Assembly: GCA_002373675.1 (NCBI GenBank)
Contig: DFLF01000015.1
Location: forward strand, 1-41,105
Direction of reading: 5' to 3'
DNA: 41,105 nucleotides
DNA from: Pseudobutyrivibrio sp. UBA3626
Lineage (GTDB): Bacteria; Bacillota; Clostridia; Lachnospirales; Lachnospiraceae
Each line of letters begins with the position of its first letter. Positions within the stretch are counted from its first letter, which is position 1. The notes below the pieces were generated by a model that was not told the DNA's origin, made no database searches, and saw only the letters and a program-made list of their open reading frames with translations. The translations under genes and the position numbers were made by a program. Below are positions 1 to 9,147 of the stretch, one piece after another.

Positions 1-34
1 GACTTTTAATAGTTAGTCTTTCTTAATTATGCAC

Positions 35-826
35 TTATATATTATCTACATTATTAAACTTTTCTGATTTATTATAAAAATGATTAAGTTTCTTCGCAAT
101 AGATATGGGCCAAAACTTTTGAAACATCTCAAGATTTTCTTCAGCTCTTATCCCGCCTTCCAAGGCCAATGTAGTAGTAGATTCTTCATGAATTCGATGA
201 CCGGTCAGCCTATCGGGTATATACAAAAAGTCCCCTTTCATTTTAGAGCATTTTTCCAACATCTCCCAATCTTCACATGCCAAATAATGATTATCAAAAA
301 TAGGTTGCTTTATCTTATTTAAATCAAAAGCAATAGAGGGACATATTACCGGATCTCCAAAAGACAAACATCTTCTCCTAACAAATCTACAGCCCTTAAA
401 CCTACTTATTCTCATCGGAAGCAGCAATCTTTCTTTAATATAAATCATTGTCGTATTATTATATCTTTTTCCATTTCTAATTTCATAATAACCGGTAAAG
501 CCAAGAATAGGATCTTTGGACGCCTCCATTGCTCCTATAACTTGTTCAGTATAGGTAGGCTCATATTTATCATCTTGATGTGCCACCGTCACAAATCGGG
601 TTTTAGCCTTACTAATTGCAAAATTCCAATCCTGCGTTATACCACTCTCCCCTTTATTAATATACATCGGCAAATTATATTTCTTAGTTACATTATCCAA
701 AAACTTATTGGGTGTCGAAGTAGAAACTAAAATATTGGATTTTCTGGTCTGCGTCAACAATGAATTTATACACTCTTCCAAATATTCGCTTTCTTTATAT
801 GCACAAACCACAAATGTATGATTCAT
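35..826 (-). CDS. family 2 glycosyltransferase
   Basis: A 263-residue GT-A fold glycosyltransferase, expected to transfer a sugar from a nucleotide donor to a growing surface glycan on the cytoplasmic face of the membrane. The N-terminus (FVVCAYKESEYLEECINSLL) is the usual GT2 opening strand and helix, and the metal-binding acidic motif is AHQDD near residue 83. The usual DDGS nucleotide motif is replaced by STSTPN, so this is a divergent member. ATG at 826 is preceded by AAGGAATTG. It is the last complete gene of the minus-strand polysaccharide locus in the window, 39 bases after the preceding glycosyltransferase. Donor and acceptor cannot be told from sequence. Confidence 0.85.
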   Translation of the reverse strand: MNHTFVVCAYKESEYLEECINSLLTQTRKSNILVSTSTPNKFLDNVTKKYNLPMYINKGESGITQDWNFAISKAKTRFVTVAHQDDKYEPTYTEQVIGAMEASKDPILGFTGYYEIRNGKRYNNTTMIYIKERLLLPMRISRFKGCRFVRRRCLSFGDPVICPSIAFDLNKIKQPIFDNHYLACEDWEMLEKCSKMKGDFLYIPDRLTGHRIHEESTTTLALEGGIRAEENLEMFQKFWPISIAKKLNHFYNKSEKFNNVDNI

Positions 827-865
827 TTTTACAATTCCTTTTTCATTTTATTTAATTATATCAAA

Positions 866-1855
866 CTACATCTTCGAATATATACTAAGAAATGGCCAAA
901 ACAAATGCATTTGTTTCATTCTAACCGATAGCCACACAATTCCACTGATTGTCAAAAACTCTCCTTTAGGTCTTCCTATTCGAATCAACGGATTTCTTTC
1001 ATAACCTCTAAAATTCCTATCCAACCAATTCATACAATCTCTATAAACCTTAGACAATTGTTCTTTTGTTGTAGAACGAGCCACATACAAAAGATACCAA
1101 TATACATGCTTTACAATAGCATATTCAACATATTTTCTCTCCAAGGTTACAGGTCTATGTATATCTTTCTTTAATTGATTAAGCATCGTCAAGATATTTC
1201 TTTCTTCAGAATACCGGCTCATATTACTATGCGACTCTGACTCACTACGAAGTACCCATCTATAACCTCTGTAAGAAATTGGGCATATCTTCTTTGCATA
1301 AGAAATAAAAACATAATTAAAATAAAAATCTTCACTGATTTTCGTTATCATGAAGCGGATATTATTTTCATCAATTACAGACTTTCTGTATATCCTTCCC
1401 CAAGGTGTAGGAATCCAGTATTTACTCCATGGATTCCCTTCCTGCAAGGTATATTTCTTCAGCAATTCCCCATGCTCATTTACCAGATCGTAGCCACCTA
1501 TAACAAGATCAGCTTCTTTTTTTATAATATTCTTATATAAAACTTCCACACAATCTGGCAGAATATAATCATCCTGATCCATAAACATAATAAATTTGCC
1601 GGAAGCTTTATCTATACCGGTATTTCTAGCATAGCAAATCCCTTGATTATCTTGATGTATAACAATAATTTGTCTATTCTTATATTGTCTTTTAGAATAA
1701 TCATCCAAAATCTGGGCAGATTTATCAAGGGATCCATCATCAACAAGGATTATTTCTATTTCACCTCTGAAAGTTTGATATATAACATCCTCTATACTGT
1801 TAGCTATATATTCCTGCCCATTATAAACAGGAATAATCACTGAAACCTTATCCAT
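866..1855 (-). CDS. family 2 glycosyltransferase
   Basis: A 329-residue GT2 enzyme. It opens with KVSVIIPVYNGQEYI, has the nucleotide-binding VDDGS motif near residue 39 and the metal-binding MDQDD motif near residue 92. The C-terminal half is the poorly conserved acceptor region and ends with a hydrophobic amphipathic stretch. Its ATG lies 3 bases after the stop codon of the large membrane protein upstream (stop TAG, then AAT ATG), so the two are translationally coupled. Expected to add one sugar of the surface polysaccharide repeat; specificity unknown. Confidence 0.9.
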   Translation of the reverse strand: MDKVSVIIPVYNGQEYIANSIEDVIYQTFRGEIEIILVDDGSLDKSAQILDDYSKRQYKNRQIIVIHQDNQGICYARNTGIDKASGKFIMFMDQDDYILPDCVEVLYKNIIKKEADLVIGGYDLVNEHGELLKKYTLQEGNPWSKYWIPTPWGRIYRKSVIDENNIRFMITKISEDFYFNYVFISYAKKICPISYRGYRWVLRSESESHSNMSRYSEERNILTMLNQLKKDIHRPVTLERKYVEYAIVKHVYWYLLYVARSTTKEQLSKVYRDCMNWLDRNFRGYERNPLIRIGRPKGEFLTISGIVWLSVRMKQMHLFWPFLSIYSKM

Positions 1856-1858
1856 ATT

Positions 1859-4453
1859 CTAAACTACCTTGTATATATTATACTCTCCATCCCAATACAC
1901 ATTTTCAAATGTGACTTCTTCATTATTTAACGACTCCGGAATCGACTTACAACACACATATGATATATTAAGCTTTTTTAGATATGATATCGGCAAGAAC
2001 ACCCTTATGGTATCTTGTTCTAAAAGTTCAACATCCACATCATCATCACTTGTTAACACAACGTCCATATGAGCATATCGATTCCAGTATTCTTCCATTT
2101 TCTTCTCAGGATCAAGTATTTTCCACAAACCATAATTCGGAGAAATGTTAGTGGAATTTAACGTCTTAGCACCGGTGGCAATCAATACCGAGGCTGCTAT
2201 ATTATTATCAAGCATAATCCATGTAGCTTCTTTATCATTTTGTACAATCTCAGCAACACCCTTAACAAGAGGTCTTGTGTAAATTGCATCCAATGTTCTG
2301 CTAATCGGATTGACGCACACACCTGTTACTAATATTACCACACTTGTAATCAATAATCCACTTTTGTATAGATAATCTCTGTTAACAATAATTGTACCAA
2401 AACCTTCTTTTTTTATCCTCAATTTACCAAAATCACTTATAAGTAATAACGAAATCAAAAATACAAATATTCCACCGCCTACAGACATTCCCACATCCAT
2501 ATATTCAGGATAATACAAATGACTCACCAGTAGCGCAAGCCCTGCATTTATAAGAGCAATTACTCCTCCTATCACAGGGTTTAAGAAACTCTTTCTCTTG
2601 TAATAGCCCAAAACGTGTATCAATAATAAAACCTGTATTAACCCTAGCGAATCTACCAACCTTACATCAGTAGAGAATGTTAATAAAAGTATCTTTGCAA
2701 CAAATTCCGGCAAAGGAAACAGACAATATAATGTAAATATGAAAGAAAGCCCCAATAACAACGGTGTCAAAAGGTCTTTTTTCTTATCTTTATTTTTCAC
2801 CCACAGAATAACTGCTATTATTGTCGGTAATGGATACAGAGTGAAGAACATGCTAATCTCACTAACTCCACCAATGTCTTTAAATGGGTAAAACAACGAC
2901 TGCAAGTATAAGAATATTTTATAAAGAGAAAAGCCCCCTGTGCATACCCTGCCCGCCGGATATACAGTAGACATAATCTTAGCCATATAATCCTTTTCTT
3001 CCAGATAAAAACTAACCATCACTCCGGCAAGAAGAACAAGCGCTCCCAACACAATAGCAACATCGCTTTTCTTTAAGGCTTTTACCTTATCAAAATTGGA
3101 AACAATAATCCAAACAAATAAAACCAAAGTAATATATCCATTCGGAACCTGCCAAGCGGGATAGAGCTGTACAACAAAACTAGCTGCCGCTATAACCATT
3201 CCGAACGCGGCCAAAATCTTATGCCATTTTTTCTCTTTCATCAAGAAATAATACAAAAATACAACACATGCCAAAGAGCTGGTATAGGTAAAAGAAAGAG
3301 ACCACCAGCCAAAGAATTGGTTAAATGTTAATAAAATTGCTCCAGCAAGAGACAATAAGCGCTTATCTTTGGATAAAATCCTACTAATCTCATATCCAAC
3401 CATGAAAGTGGCAATGACTTTAAAGCACCAAAAAAAAGAAAAAGCATATTCAACATTTGCAAATAGAAACAACCACATTTCAGGCTTGGCAAGAGCCGCC
3501 AGACTCCACGAAATTCCACTTGCCGCATAGGTAGTGTCCATGGCAGCATTCATAATATCAGTATTTCCCATATACGGAGGATTGGTAAATTGACCTGCCA
3601 AAAGTCTAGGAATAGTTACCCTCCATTCATCTGAACGAATAGCTCTAACCTCACCAAAAATAGGATTCACAAAGGCACTATCCGTATCATCTTGCAAAAA
3701 TGTACCATAAGCACCTATATTAGAGAAATGTATCTTATTAATTATCAAGAATAAAAGCAATCCAAATGCAAGCAAATACCTGTATCTATGCATAAAATGA
3801 TACATTTTCTTTAAATCTAGCCAAAAATGAAGACCTATAAAAATAAAAACAATAAACAATAGTATAACTTTATAGACCAAGAACAAATTACCATTGTTTA
3901 CTTTTTCTAAGAGCATAATTTGGAAATCGCCTTTTTGCTCTTCACCTTTGTGTATAGCCTCTCCACTAGCATACACGTCTTCAGAATTAGCCAAAAAAGA
4001 AATATCCAAATTATCATCTAAGGATGTAACTTCAATCTCAAATTTCGTGATCCCATCTATCTCATATGCCTTATCAAGAAAAACAAAATAATCCCCATTT
4101 ACAAAAAGTGATGAATTAATTGTCTTATCAAGTACAACCTTGTTATTGCTTAAGTCCGTTAAGACAAATCTAAAATCAGACGCCTTTGGATTATCAGCAA
4201 TCCTATTTGCAAAAGCAAATCCCTTTAAAGTTTTGTCTGTCTCAAAAGTTTGACCCAAGGTATCTCCCTGCGCAAATCCTTGATACATCATATCAGACTT
4301 AGCTACAATTCGTTCCTTGTTCATCGTATATTCAAATCTGTTATTATACAAATTATAGGTATATATTATAAATAAGAAAGCCAACGCTAAAGTTGCTATT
4401 ATTCTTATTATAATTTTTACTTTGTTAGAAATCCTACTGTTAGTTACGGCCAT
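1859..4453 (-). CDS. large polytopic membrane protein of a polysaccharide locus (GT-C-like)
   Basis: About 864 residues. After a first TM segment near residues 12-32 comes a soluble, probably extracytoplasmic beta-rich domain of about 150 residues, then some 12-14 hydrophobic helices, and a C-terminal soluble domain of about 130 residues. The loop holding the IRSDEWRV motif after LQDDTDSAF resembles a group of uncharacterised GT-C-like proteins found with cell-envelope glycan genes; a role in lipid-linked sugar transfer or modification outside the membrane is inference. The start was moved to ATG 4453 because it is preceded by GGAG at proper distance and begins 14 bases after the previous gene; an upstream in-frame start at 4531 would overlap that gene by 64 bases and has no ribosome site. 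Confidence 0.75.
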   Translation of the reverse strand: MAVTNSRISNKVKIIIRIIATLALAFLFIIYTYNLYNNRFEYTMNKERIVAKSDMMYQGFAQGDTLGQTFETDKTLKGFAFANRIADNPKASDFRFVLTDLSNNKVVLDKTINSSLFVNGDYFVFLDKAYEIDGITKFEIEVTSLDDNLDISFLANSEDVYASGEAIHKGEEQKGDFQIMLLEKVNNGNLFLVYKVILLFIVFIFIGLHFWLDLKKMYHFMHRYRYLLAFGLLLFLIINKIHFSNIGAYGTFLQDDTDSAFVNPIFGEVRAIRSDEWRVTIPRLLAGQFTNPPYMGNTDIMNAAMDTTYAASGISWSLAALAKPEMWLFLFANVEYAFSFFWCFKVIATFMVGYEISRILSKDKRLLSLAGAILLTFNQFFGWWSLSFTYTSSLACVVFLYYFLMKEKKWHKILAAFGMVIAAASFVVQLYPAWQVPNGYITLVLFVWIIVSNFDKVKALKKSDVAIVLGALVLLAGVMVSFYLEEKDYMAKIMSTVYPAGRVCTGGFSLYKIFLYLQSLFYPFKDIGGVSEISMFFTLYPLPTIIAVILWVKNKDKKKDLLTPLLLGLSFIFTLYCLFPLPEFVAKILLLTFSTDVRLVDSLGLIQVLLLIHVLGYYKRKSFLNPVIGGVIALINAGLALLVSHLYYPEYMDVGMSVGGGIFVFLISLLLISDFGKLRIKKEGFGTIIVNRDYLYKSGLLITSVVILVTGVCVNPISRTLDAIYTRPLVKGVAEIVQNDKEATWIMLDNNIAASVLIATGAKTLNSTNISPNYGLWKILDPEKKMEEYWNRYAHMDVVLTSDDDVDVELLEQDTIRVFLPISYLKKLNISYVCCKSIPESLNNEEVTFENVYWDGEYNIYKVV

Positions 4454-4467
4454 AACAATCTCCGATT

Positions 4468-5358
4468 CTAAATTCTTCCCATCAACATCAATCCACGATA
4501 TATTAGTTCTGATGAAAGCATACTCCTCCATCTATGTGGGTAAAAGGCCTTCTTAATTGCCTTTATGAAACTGTATCTATCATATACAAACCACGACACC
4601 ACTTTATAATCACTATCATTTTTCAAATCACTATATATCCTATAAAACTCTTTGCAAACAGAAGTGAGTTCCGTATCACCCTTCAAAGAATTCATAAGCC
4701 ATTTTATTCTTGCTCGCATAGAGCTTCCAGACACAGAATATGTAAGGCGTCTATGTAAAGACGTAGGCCTTTCATCAAAATACACATCCCCAAATTTCAT
4801 AACTATCAATTCCGCCAAGTGATCATGAGATGCTAAGACATCAGGATTTGCTTTCAACATCTCCTCTCGAAGTTCTTTATTTATTACTGAGGAAAACCCC
4901 ATATGTGTTACTTCTGTTATTGATTTACAAAAAGAAGGTTCTTTTAGTGGTGGTTTAACAACTCCCTCCACATTAAGCTTTTCATCTGTCAAATAATATG
5001 CGCTGTGAAACATTAATGGCATATCAACCTTTTGATTGTCCAGCCACTCAACAGCCCACTGAATTTTATGTTTTCCCCACACATCATCTTGATCGCAAAA
5101 AGACCAATAATCCCCACTATCAGCCTCTTTCAGAAGTTCCATAAAACTTCCTCCAAAGCCCTTATTGGTGCCTTCTATAAAACGAATATCCCCAGCCTTC
5201 TCATATTCACGCAAAATATTAATCGTTCCATCCGATGAGCCATCATCTCTTACATAAATATCTATATTCTTGTATGTCTGTCTTTTTATACTGTTAAGTT
5301 GTTCTCTTATATACTTTTCACCATTATATGTAGATATCAATACATTAACTTTTTTCAT
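4468..5358 (-). CDS. family 2 glycosyltransferase (rhamnosyltransferase-like)
   Basis: A 296-residue GT2 enzyme beginning MKKVNVLISTYNGEKYI. The DDGSSDGT nucleotide motif is near residue 36 and the metal motif FCDQDDVW near residue 87; the DQDDVW form is common in rhamnosyl- and alpha-glycosyltransferases of Firmicute surface polysaccharides. ATG 5358 overlaps the stop of the flippase gene (ATGA) and is preceded by AGAGG; a longer reading from 5475 would run far into the flippase gene and is rejected. rmlA in the same locus makes dTDP-rhamnose a plausible donor, but this is inference. Confidence 0.88.
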   Translation of the reverse strand: MKKVNVLISTYNGEKYIREQLNSIKRQTYKNIDIYVRDDGSSDGTINILREYEKAGDIRFIEGTNKGFGGSFMELLKEADSGDYWSFCDQDDVWGKHKIQWAVEWLDNQKVDMPLMFHSAYYLTDEKLNVEGVVKPPLKEPSFCKSITEVTHMGFSSVINKELREEMLKANPDVLASHDHLAELIVMKFGDVYFDERPTSLHRRLTYSVSGSSMRARIKWLMNSLKGDTELTSVCKEFYRIYSDLKNDSDYKVVSWFVYDRYSFIKAIKKAFYPHRWRSMLSSELIYRGLMLMGRI

Positions 5359-6782
5359 TTCGAACCTCTTAATACTTTCACCATCTCTAAGCCTTCTCTC
5401 CACATTCGCATTGCTACAAGACCTAATGTTATAATTAACAAAACATAACGAATTATAGGATAATCTATCAACCAATAAATTGCCAAAGCATATAGTAATA
5501 CCATTATACTTACAAGAAACATTAGTTTCAAATTATAGATTTTTCTTTTATCAACCTTCTTCATAAAAAACATATGTAAAAACAGGAGCGCTAGATAACC
5601 TATTGCGGTTGTATAACCTGCAGCGGTATAACCAAATAGCGGAATAAAAATAGCATTTAACACAAGATTCAAGACAGATGCAGCAATTGATGCAATAGCT
5701 ATGTAAACTGTTTTCTTATGGTAATACTCCACATCATAAAAGAATAAATATAAAAACATAAAATACATTCCCACAACCAAAATAGGAATTAGATACACGC
5801 ACTCTTGATATTCATCAGCAAAAAATATCTTTACAGCCTCCGGAGATATTACCATCAGCCCAATGGCCATAACAAATGCAATAAAATAGATAATCTTAGA
5901 ATACTTATATATAATCTCAACATTCCCCTCATACATTCTTCTATATACCCAAGGCGACCATACATTCATTATTTGAAAGAGTATAGTATACAGAACCATA
6001 CCGATAGTATATGCCATACTATATATTCCTGCTTTGTCTGCGCCAGTATAGTAAGTAATCATAAGAAGATCACTCTGTGAGAGAACAGTTTGAGCTAGTA
6101 AATGGGGCACTAACGGAATCGACATGGTTAGAGCAAACTTAAGATGCTCCTTTGTAACGATTTTCTTAGCGTGAATCAAAATAATAACAGCAGATATCGC
6201 ACCAATAACCCAATAAAATCCGTCAATACCTATAATTCTCCCCATGTATTTATCGGAATCCATATGTGTAATCAAAAAAACAGCCAATAATTGAGATACC
6301 GGCCCTATACACATATTGACCAGAAACATCCAACCATATCGATTATGAAACAAAAGATATGTAGTTCCTAAATTATATGCCATCCACAAAAAGACACTTG
6401 CAAATAGCATATAAACAAAGATTTTGGAAATTCCAAGGCCTTCTGAAATAATACCACTGAAAGGCAAACTAATAAAAAACAATCCGCCAATTACAATTGT
6501 ATTAAATAAAAGAAGACTAGATAAATAAGAACCTTTTTCTTTCTTATATTCTAGCATTCCTTTATTAACAGTCATATATGTAGCAAGTGTAAAAATATTC
6601 AAACAAATATTTCTTACTGAGAAAAAATTTGTTGCCACTCCCAAATCAGTTGCACTTAAAATACGAGTAGTTATTGGAATCATAATAAGCGCAAATACCA
6701 TTACTATTCCATTTGACACAGTATTTGATATGGCTGCCTTTACAGTTTTTTTATTATCAGACGACGTATCATTGTTTTGCAC
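5355..6782 (-). CDS. Wzx-type polysaccharide flippase (MATE/MOP superfamily)
   Basis: About 475 residues with 12-14 hydrophobic helices and the typical N-terminal pattern of oligosaccharide flippases (VSNGIVMVFALIMIPITTRI followed by LGVATNFFSV). It should move undecaprenyl-linked oligosaccharide repeats across the cytoplasmic membrane. The start is chosen at GTG 6782, which has AGAGG seven bases upstream; a TTG at 6797 is possible but lacks a ribosome site. The gene follows the broken membrane-protein gene and overlaps the next glycosyltransferase by 4 bases. No Wzy polymerase was recognised with confidence. Confidence 0.88.
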   Translation of the reverse strand: MQNNDTSSDNKKTVKAAISNTVSNGIVMVFALIMIPITTRILSATDLGVATNFFSVRNICLNIFTLATYMTVNKGMLEYKKEKGSYLSSLLLFNTIVIGGLFFISLPFSGIISEGLGISKIFVYMLFASVFLWMAYNLGTTYLLFHNRYGWMFLVNMCIGPVSQLLAVFLITHMDSDKYMGRIIGIDGFYWVIGAISAVIILIHAKKIVTKEHLKFALTMSIPLVPHLLAQTVLSQSDLLMITYYTGADKAGIYSMAYTIGMVLYTILFQIMNVWSPWVYRRMYEGNVEIIYKYSKIIYFIAFVMAIGLMVISPEAVKIFFADEYQECVYLIPILVVGMYFMFLYLFFYDVEYYHKKTVYIAIASIAASVLNLVLNAIFIPLFGYTAAGYTTAIGYLALLFLHMFFMKKVDKRKIYNLKLMFLVSIMVLLYALAIYWLIDYPIIRYVLLIITLGLVAMRMWREGLEMVKVLRGSK

Positions 6783-6793
6783 TATAATGCCTC

Positions 6794-7200
6794 TCAATTC
6801 TTTTTACTAATCTTACCCATAAGCAAAACGCAACCCAAAATATCGAATACTGTAAGAATTGCAACCTCGCCCACTGAATACATACGAAGTGCAGGGTCAG
6901 AGCTTCGAATAAAATGAGTAAACCAAGTTATTGAAATCGCATATATATACGACACACAAAGACTAGCTAGGGTCATCAAAAAAAGCATAAAATCTAAACG
7001 TTTTATCCCAAATCTCTTGGTTTTCTTTTTATTAATAATAATGCATACCAAATATTTTATTATTCCCGCGAAAGCTGCACAGAACAATGCCGTACATATT
7101 ATTCTATATATAAATACTAACACCTTCTGTATAGCAGCACTTATCTCAACTTCATTTAATCTATATATCCTCTATCAGACTGATATGTAGTTAAATCCAT
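6794..7200 (-). pseudogene. C-terminal fragment of a frame-disrupted polytopic membrane protein
   Basis: An open frame from about 7165 to 6794 encodes three TM helices and a basic tail ending GKISKKN. The only in-frame start (GTG 7123) has no ribosome site and lies inside what looks like the first helix. Reading upstream in the same frame gives LNEVEISAAIQKV, a natural lead-in, but stops then appear. In another frame the adjacent bases read MDLTTYQSDRGYID before a stop; inserting one T near 7157 joins the two. I read this as the C-terminal part of the gene that starts at 8130. A free-standing 109-residue membrane protein is the alternative. Confidence 0.55.
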
Positions 7201-7201
7201 A

Positions 7202-8130
7202 TTAGCCATATAACTTAAAGGAACTCTTTAATACCCAGCCCAATTCATTTGAAGATAATGCAGGAAGAGAAGAAATTAGCCTAAATCCTTCATCCTTCTT
7301 GAGACGTCCATCAGCAAAAGCCTCCTCTAATTCATCATTAACTTTTTTATAAAACTGCTCTGCCTCAGCCCAATTTGACGCAACCTTAGAGTCAAACACA
7401 GCATCCTTAATAAGCCACGAAAAATAATCTCTTCTTTCTGATTCAATGGAATATATATTAGATATAAATCTTCCTGGCTCACCTGAATTTCTCATGTTAG
7501 TCTCATATACGCCAAAGTAATGATCATTAACACTCTTGTACACAACCGTCAAACTTTCAAAAATAAAAACTGGAACCAGTATAGCAATTAACATTCTTCC
7601 TATAATTCGCTTGTGTCTAAATGCCACGTAATCTGCAACAGAGCATATAGCATATAAAAGAGGGAATGCGAGGCACATAAGCAAATACATTGGTACAGAT
7701 ACCGAGGAACGATATGGCCTTACTCCACACCACTTATCAAATGCAACGAGATTAAAAACAATAAATAGGAAGAAAAAATAAGCCATTTTCTTCTTAGATG
7801 AAATCATATCTACTAACCGATAAGCTAGAAGTCCATTAACAATCCACAGCCCCGACATTACCATCGTTAAAGGTAGACCTGAAAGATTTACAATCCACAT
7901 AAAAACAGGCTCACCCATTTCCTTGAGCATTGTCATACTAACAGCTGATTTTGCCATCTCCCCATAATAAACAGGAAAGTCTGCATATTGCATCATCAAT
8001 GCATCATCATAGCCTTGATCACTAGGGAAAAATTACCAGCCAACGCCCCCAACCATATTCTTAGAATTGCTGTAACGACAAAGATAATCCATACATGCGA
8101 AGTAATAAACTCTTTGCATTTTATATACAT
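7202..8130 (-). pseudogene. frameshifted GT-C-like membrane protein, N-terminal part
   Basis: From ATG 8130 the frame reads MYIKCKEFITSHVWIIFVVT and continues as a TM helix to LAGNFS, then hits a stop within about 12 codons. Adding one base to the run of five T at 8029-8033 (minus strand) gives GNFFPSDQGYDDALMMQYAD, which continues into an open frame of TM helices and a soluble loop ending FKLYG at 7202. The DDALMMQYAD element followed by a short loop and paired helices is characteristic of GT-C-type envelope glycan proteins. Family members are usually longer; the middle helices look reduced. A real disruption or a homopolymer sequencing error would look the same. The gene sits between rmlA and the flippase. 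Confidence 0.7.
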
Positions 8131-8152
8131 AATACTATTGTTCCTCTCCTCA

Positions 8153-9031
8153 TTACAGACCTTCCGCCACATCTATTAGATATTTACCATAATCTGTCTT
8201 CATAAGTGGCTCTGCAAGCTTACGCAACTGATTAGCATCAATAAAGCCTCTCTTATATGCAATCTCTTCTATACATGACACATATAGTCCCTGTCTCTTC
8301 TGGAATGTCTCAACGAAATTAGCAGCCTGCAGGAGCATCTCATGATTTCCAGTGTCAAGCCATGCAAATCCACGACCAAGTGTCTCAACATGGAGATTGC
8401 CACGACTTAGATACTCATTATTAACAGATGTAATCTCCAGTTCACCTCTTGCAGAAGGCTTAACATTCTTAGCAATATCAACAACATCATTATCATAGAA
8501 GTACAGTCCCGGCACTGCATAGTTTGACTTTGGTTTCTCCGGTTTTTCTTCTATAGATATCGCAATTCCATTATCATCAAATTCTACCACACCGTACTCT
8601 TTCGGATTACGAACATAATAACCGAATATTGTGGCTCCCGCTTCATTTTCAGTTCGCTCAGCAGTCTCACGAAGAACCTTAGAGAAGCTCTGACCGTAGA
8701 ATATATTATCTCCAAGCACTAGTGCCACAGAGTCGTTTCCAATAAATTCATCACCAATAATAAATGCTTCAGCAAGTCCATTAGGCGCCTCCTGAATCTT
8801 ATATTCGATATTCATTCCAAGCTGGCTTCCATCACCGAGTAGTTCTTCAAATACCGGCAAATCTCTTGGTGTAGAAATAATAAGCACTTCTCTTATTCCT
8901 GAAAGCATTAAAGTAGATAATGGATAATAAATCATTGGCTTATCGTATATCGGCATTATCTGCTTTGAAATTGCCTTCGTTAATGGATATAATCTTGTTC
9001 CCGAACCTCCTGCAAGGATGATTCCCTTCAT
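8153..9031 (-). CDS. rfbA: glucose-1-phosphate thymidylyltransferase (RmlA/RfbA)
   Basis: A 292-residue enzyme making dTDP-glucose from dTTP and glucose-1-phosphate, the first step of dTDP-L-rhamnose synthesis. Visible hallmarks are the nucleotide-binding GGSGTRLYPLT near residue 8, KQIMPIYDKPMIYYPLS, LGDNIFYG near residue 108, the EEKP element near 163 and GFAWLDTG near 225. Length is normal for the family. ATG 9031 is preceded by AAGGAGG. It is separated from the upstream DUF2804 gene by about 116 bases holding a 16-bp inverted repeat. rmlB, rmlC and rmlD are not in this window. Confidence 0.96.
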   Translation of the reverse strand: MKGIILAGGSGTRLYPLTKAISKQIMPIYDKPMIYYPLSTLMLSGIREVLIISTPRDLPVFEELLGDGSQLGMNIEYKIQEAPNGLAEAFIIGDEFIGNDSVALVLGDNIFYGQSFSKVLRETAERTENEAGATIFGYYVRNPKEYGVVEFDDNGIAISIEEKPEKPKSNYAVPGLYFYDNDVVDIAKNVKPSARGELEITSVNNEYLSRGNLHVETLGRGFAWLDTGNHEMLLQAANFVETFQKRQGLYVSCIEEIAYKRGFIDANQLRKLAEPLMKTDYGKYLIDVAEGL

Positions 9032-9075
9032 AATGTAATGTCCTCCTTAATGTAATATATATGTTATTCTTAGTG

Positions 9076-9133
9076 ATACACACTTATATATCCGAAGCAT
9101 TAGTTCAAGCTTAGAGAATATATAAGTGTGTAT
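9076..9133. repeat. perfect 16-bp inverted repeat in the DUF2804-rfbA gap
   Basis: ATACACACTTATATAT at 9076-9091 is repeated as its exact reverse complement at 9118-9133, with a 26-base centre that itself can pair AAGC with GCTT. In minus-strand RNA it would form a long AU-rich hairpin upstream of the rfbA ribosome site. No T-run follows on either strand, so it is not a standard intrinsic terminator. It may be an RNA processing or stability element or a protein operator. Confidence 0.7.
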
Positions 9134-9147
9134 ATACGAAGAATCAC

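Noticed and set aside
4454..4531. Longer N-terminus for the large membrane protein gene
   Set aside because: It would overlap the upstream glycosyltransferase; ATG 4453 has a GGAG site.
8101..8127. Alternative reading frame MQRVYYFACMDYLCRY at the start of the broken GT-C gene
   Set aside because: It lacks hydrophobic character and a ribosome site; the frame from 8130 gives a TM helix and the family motif after one-base repair.
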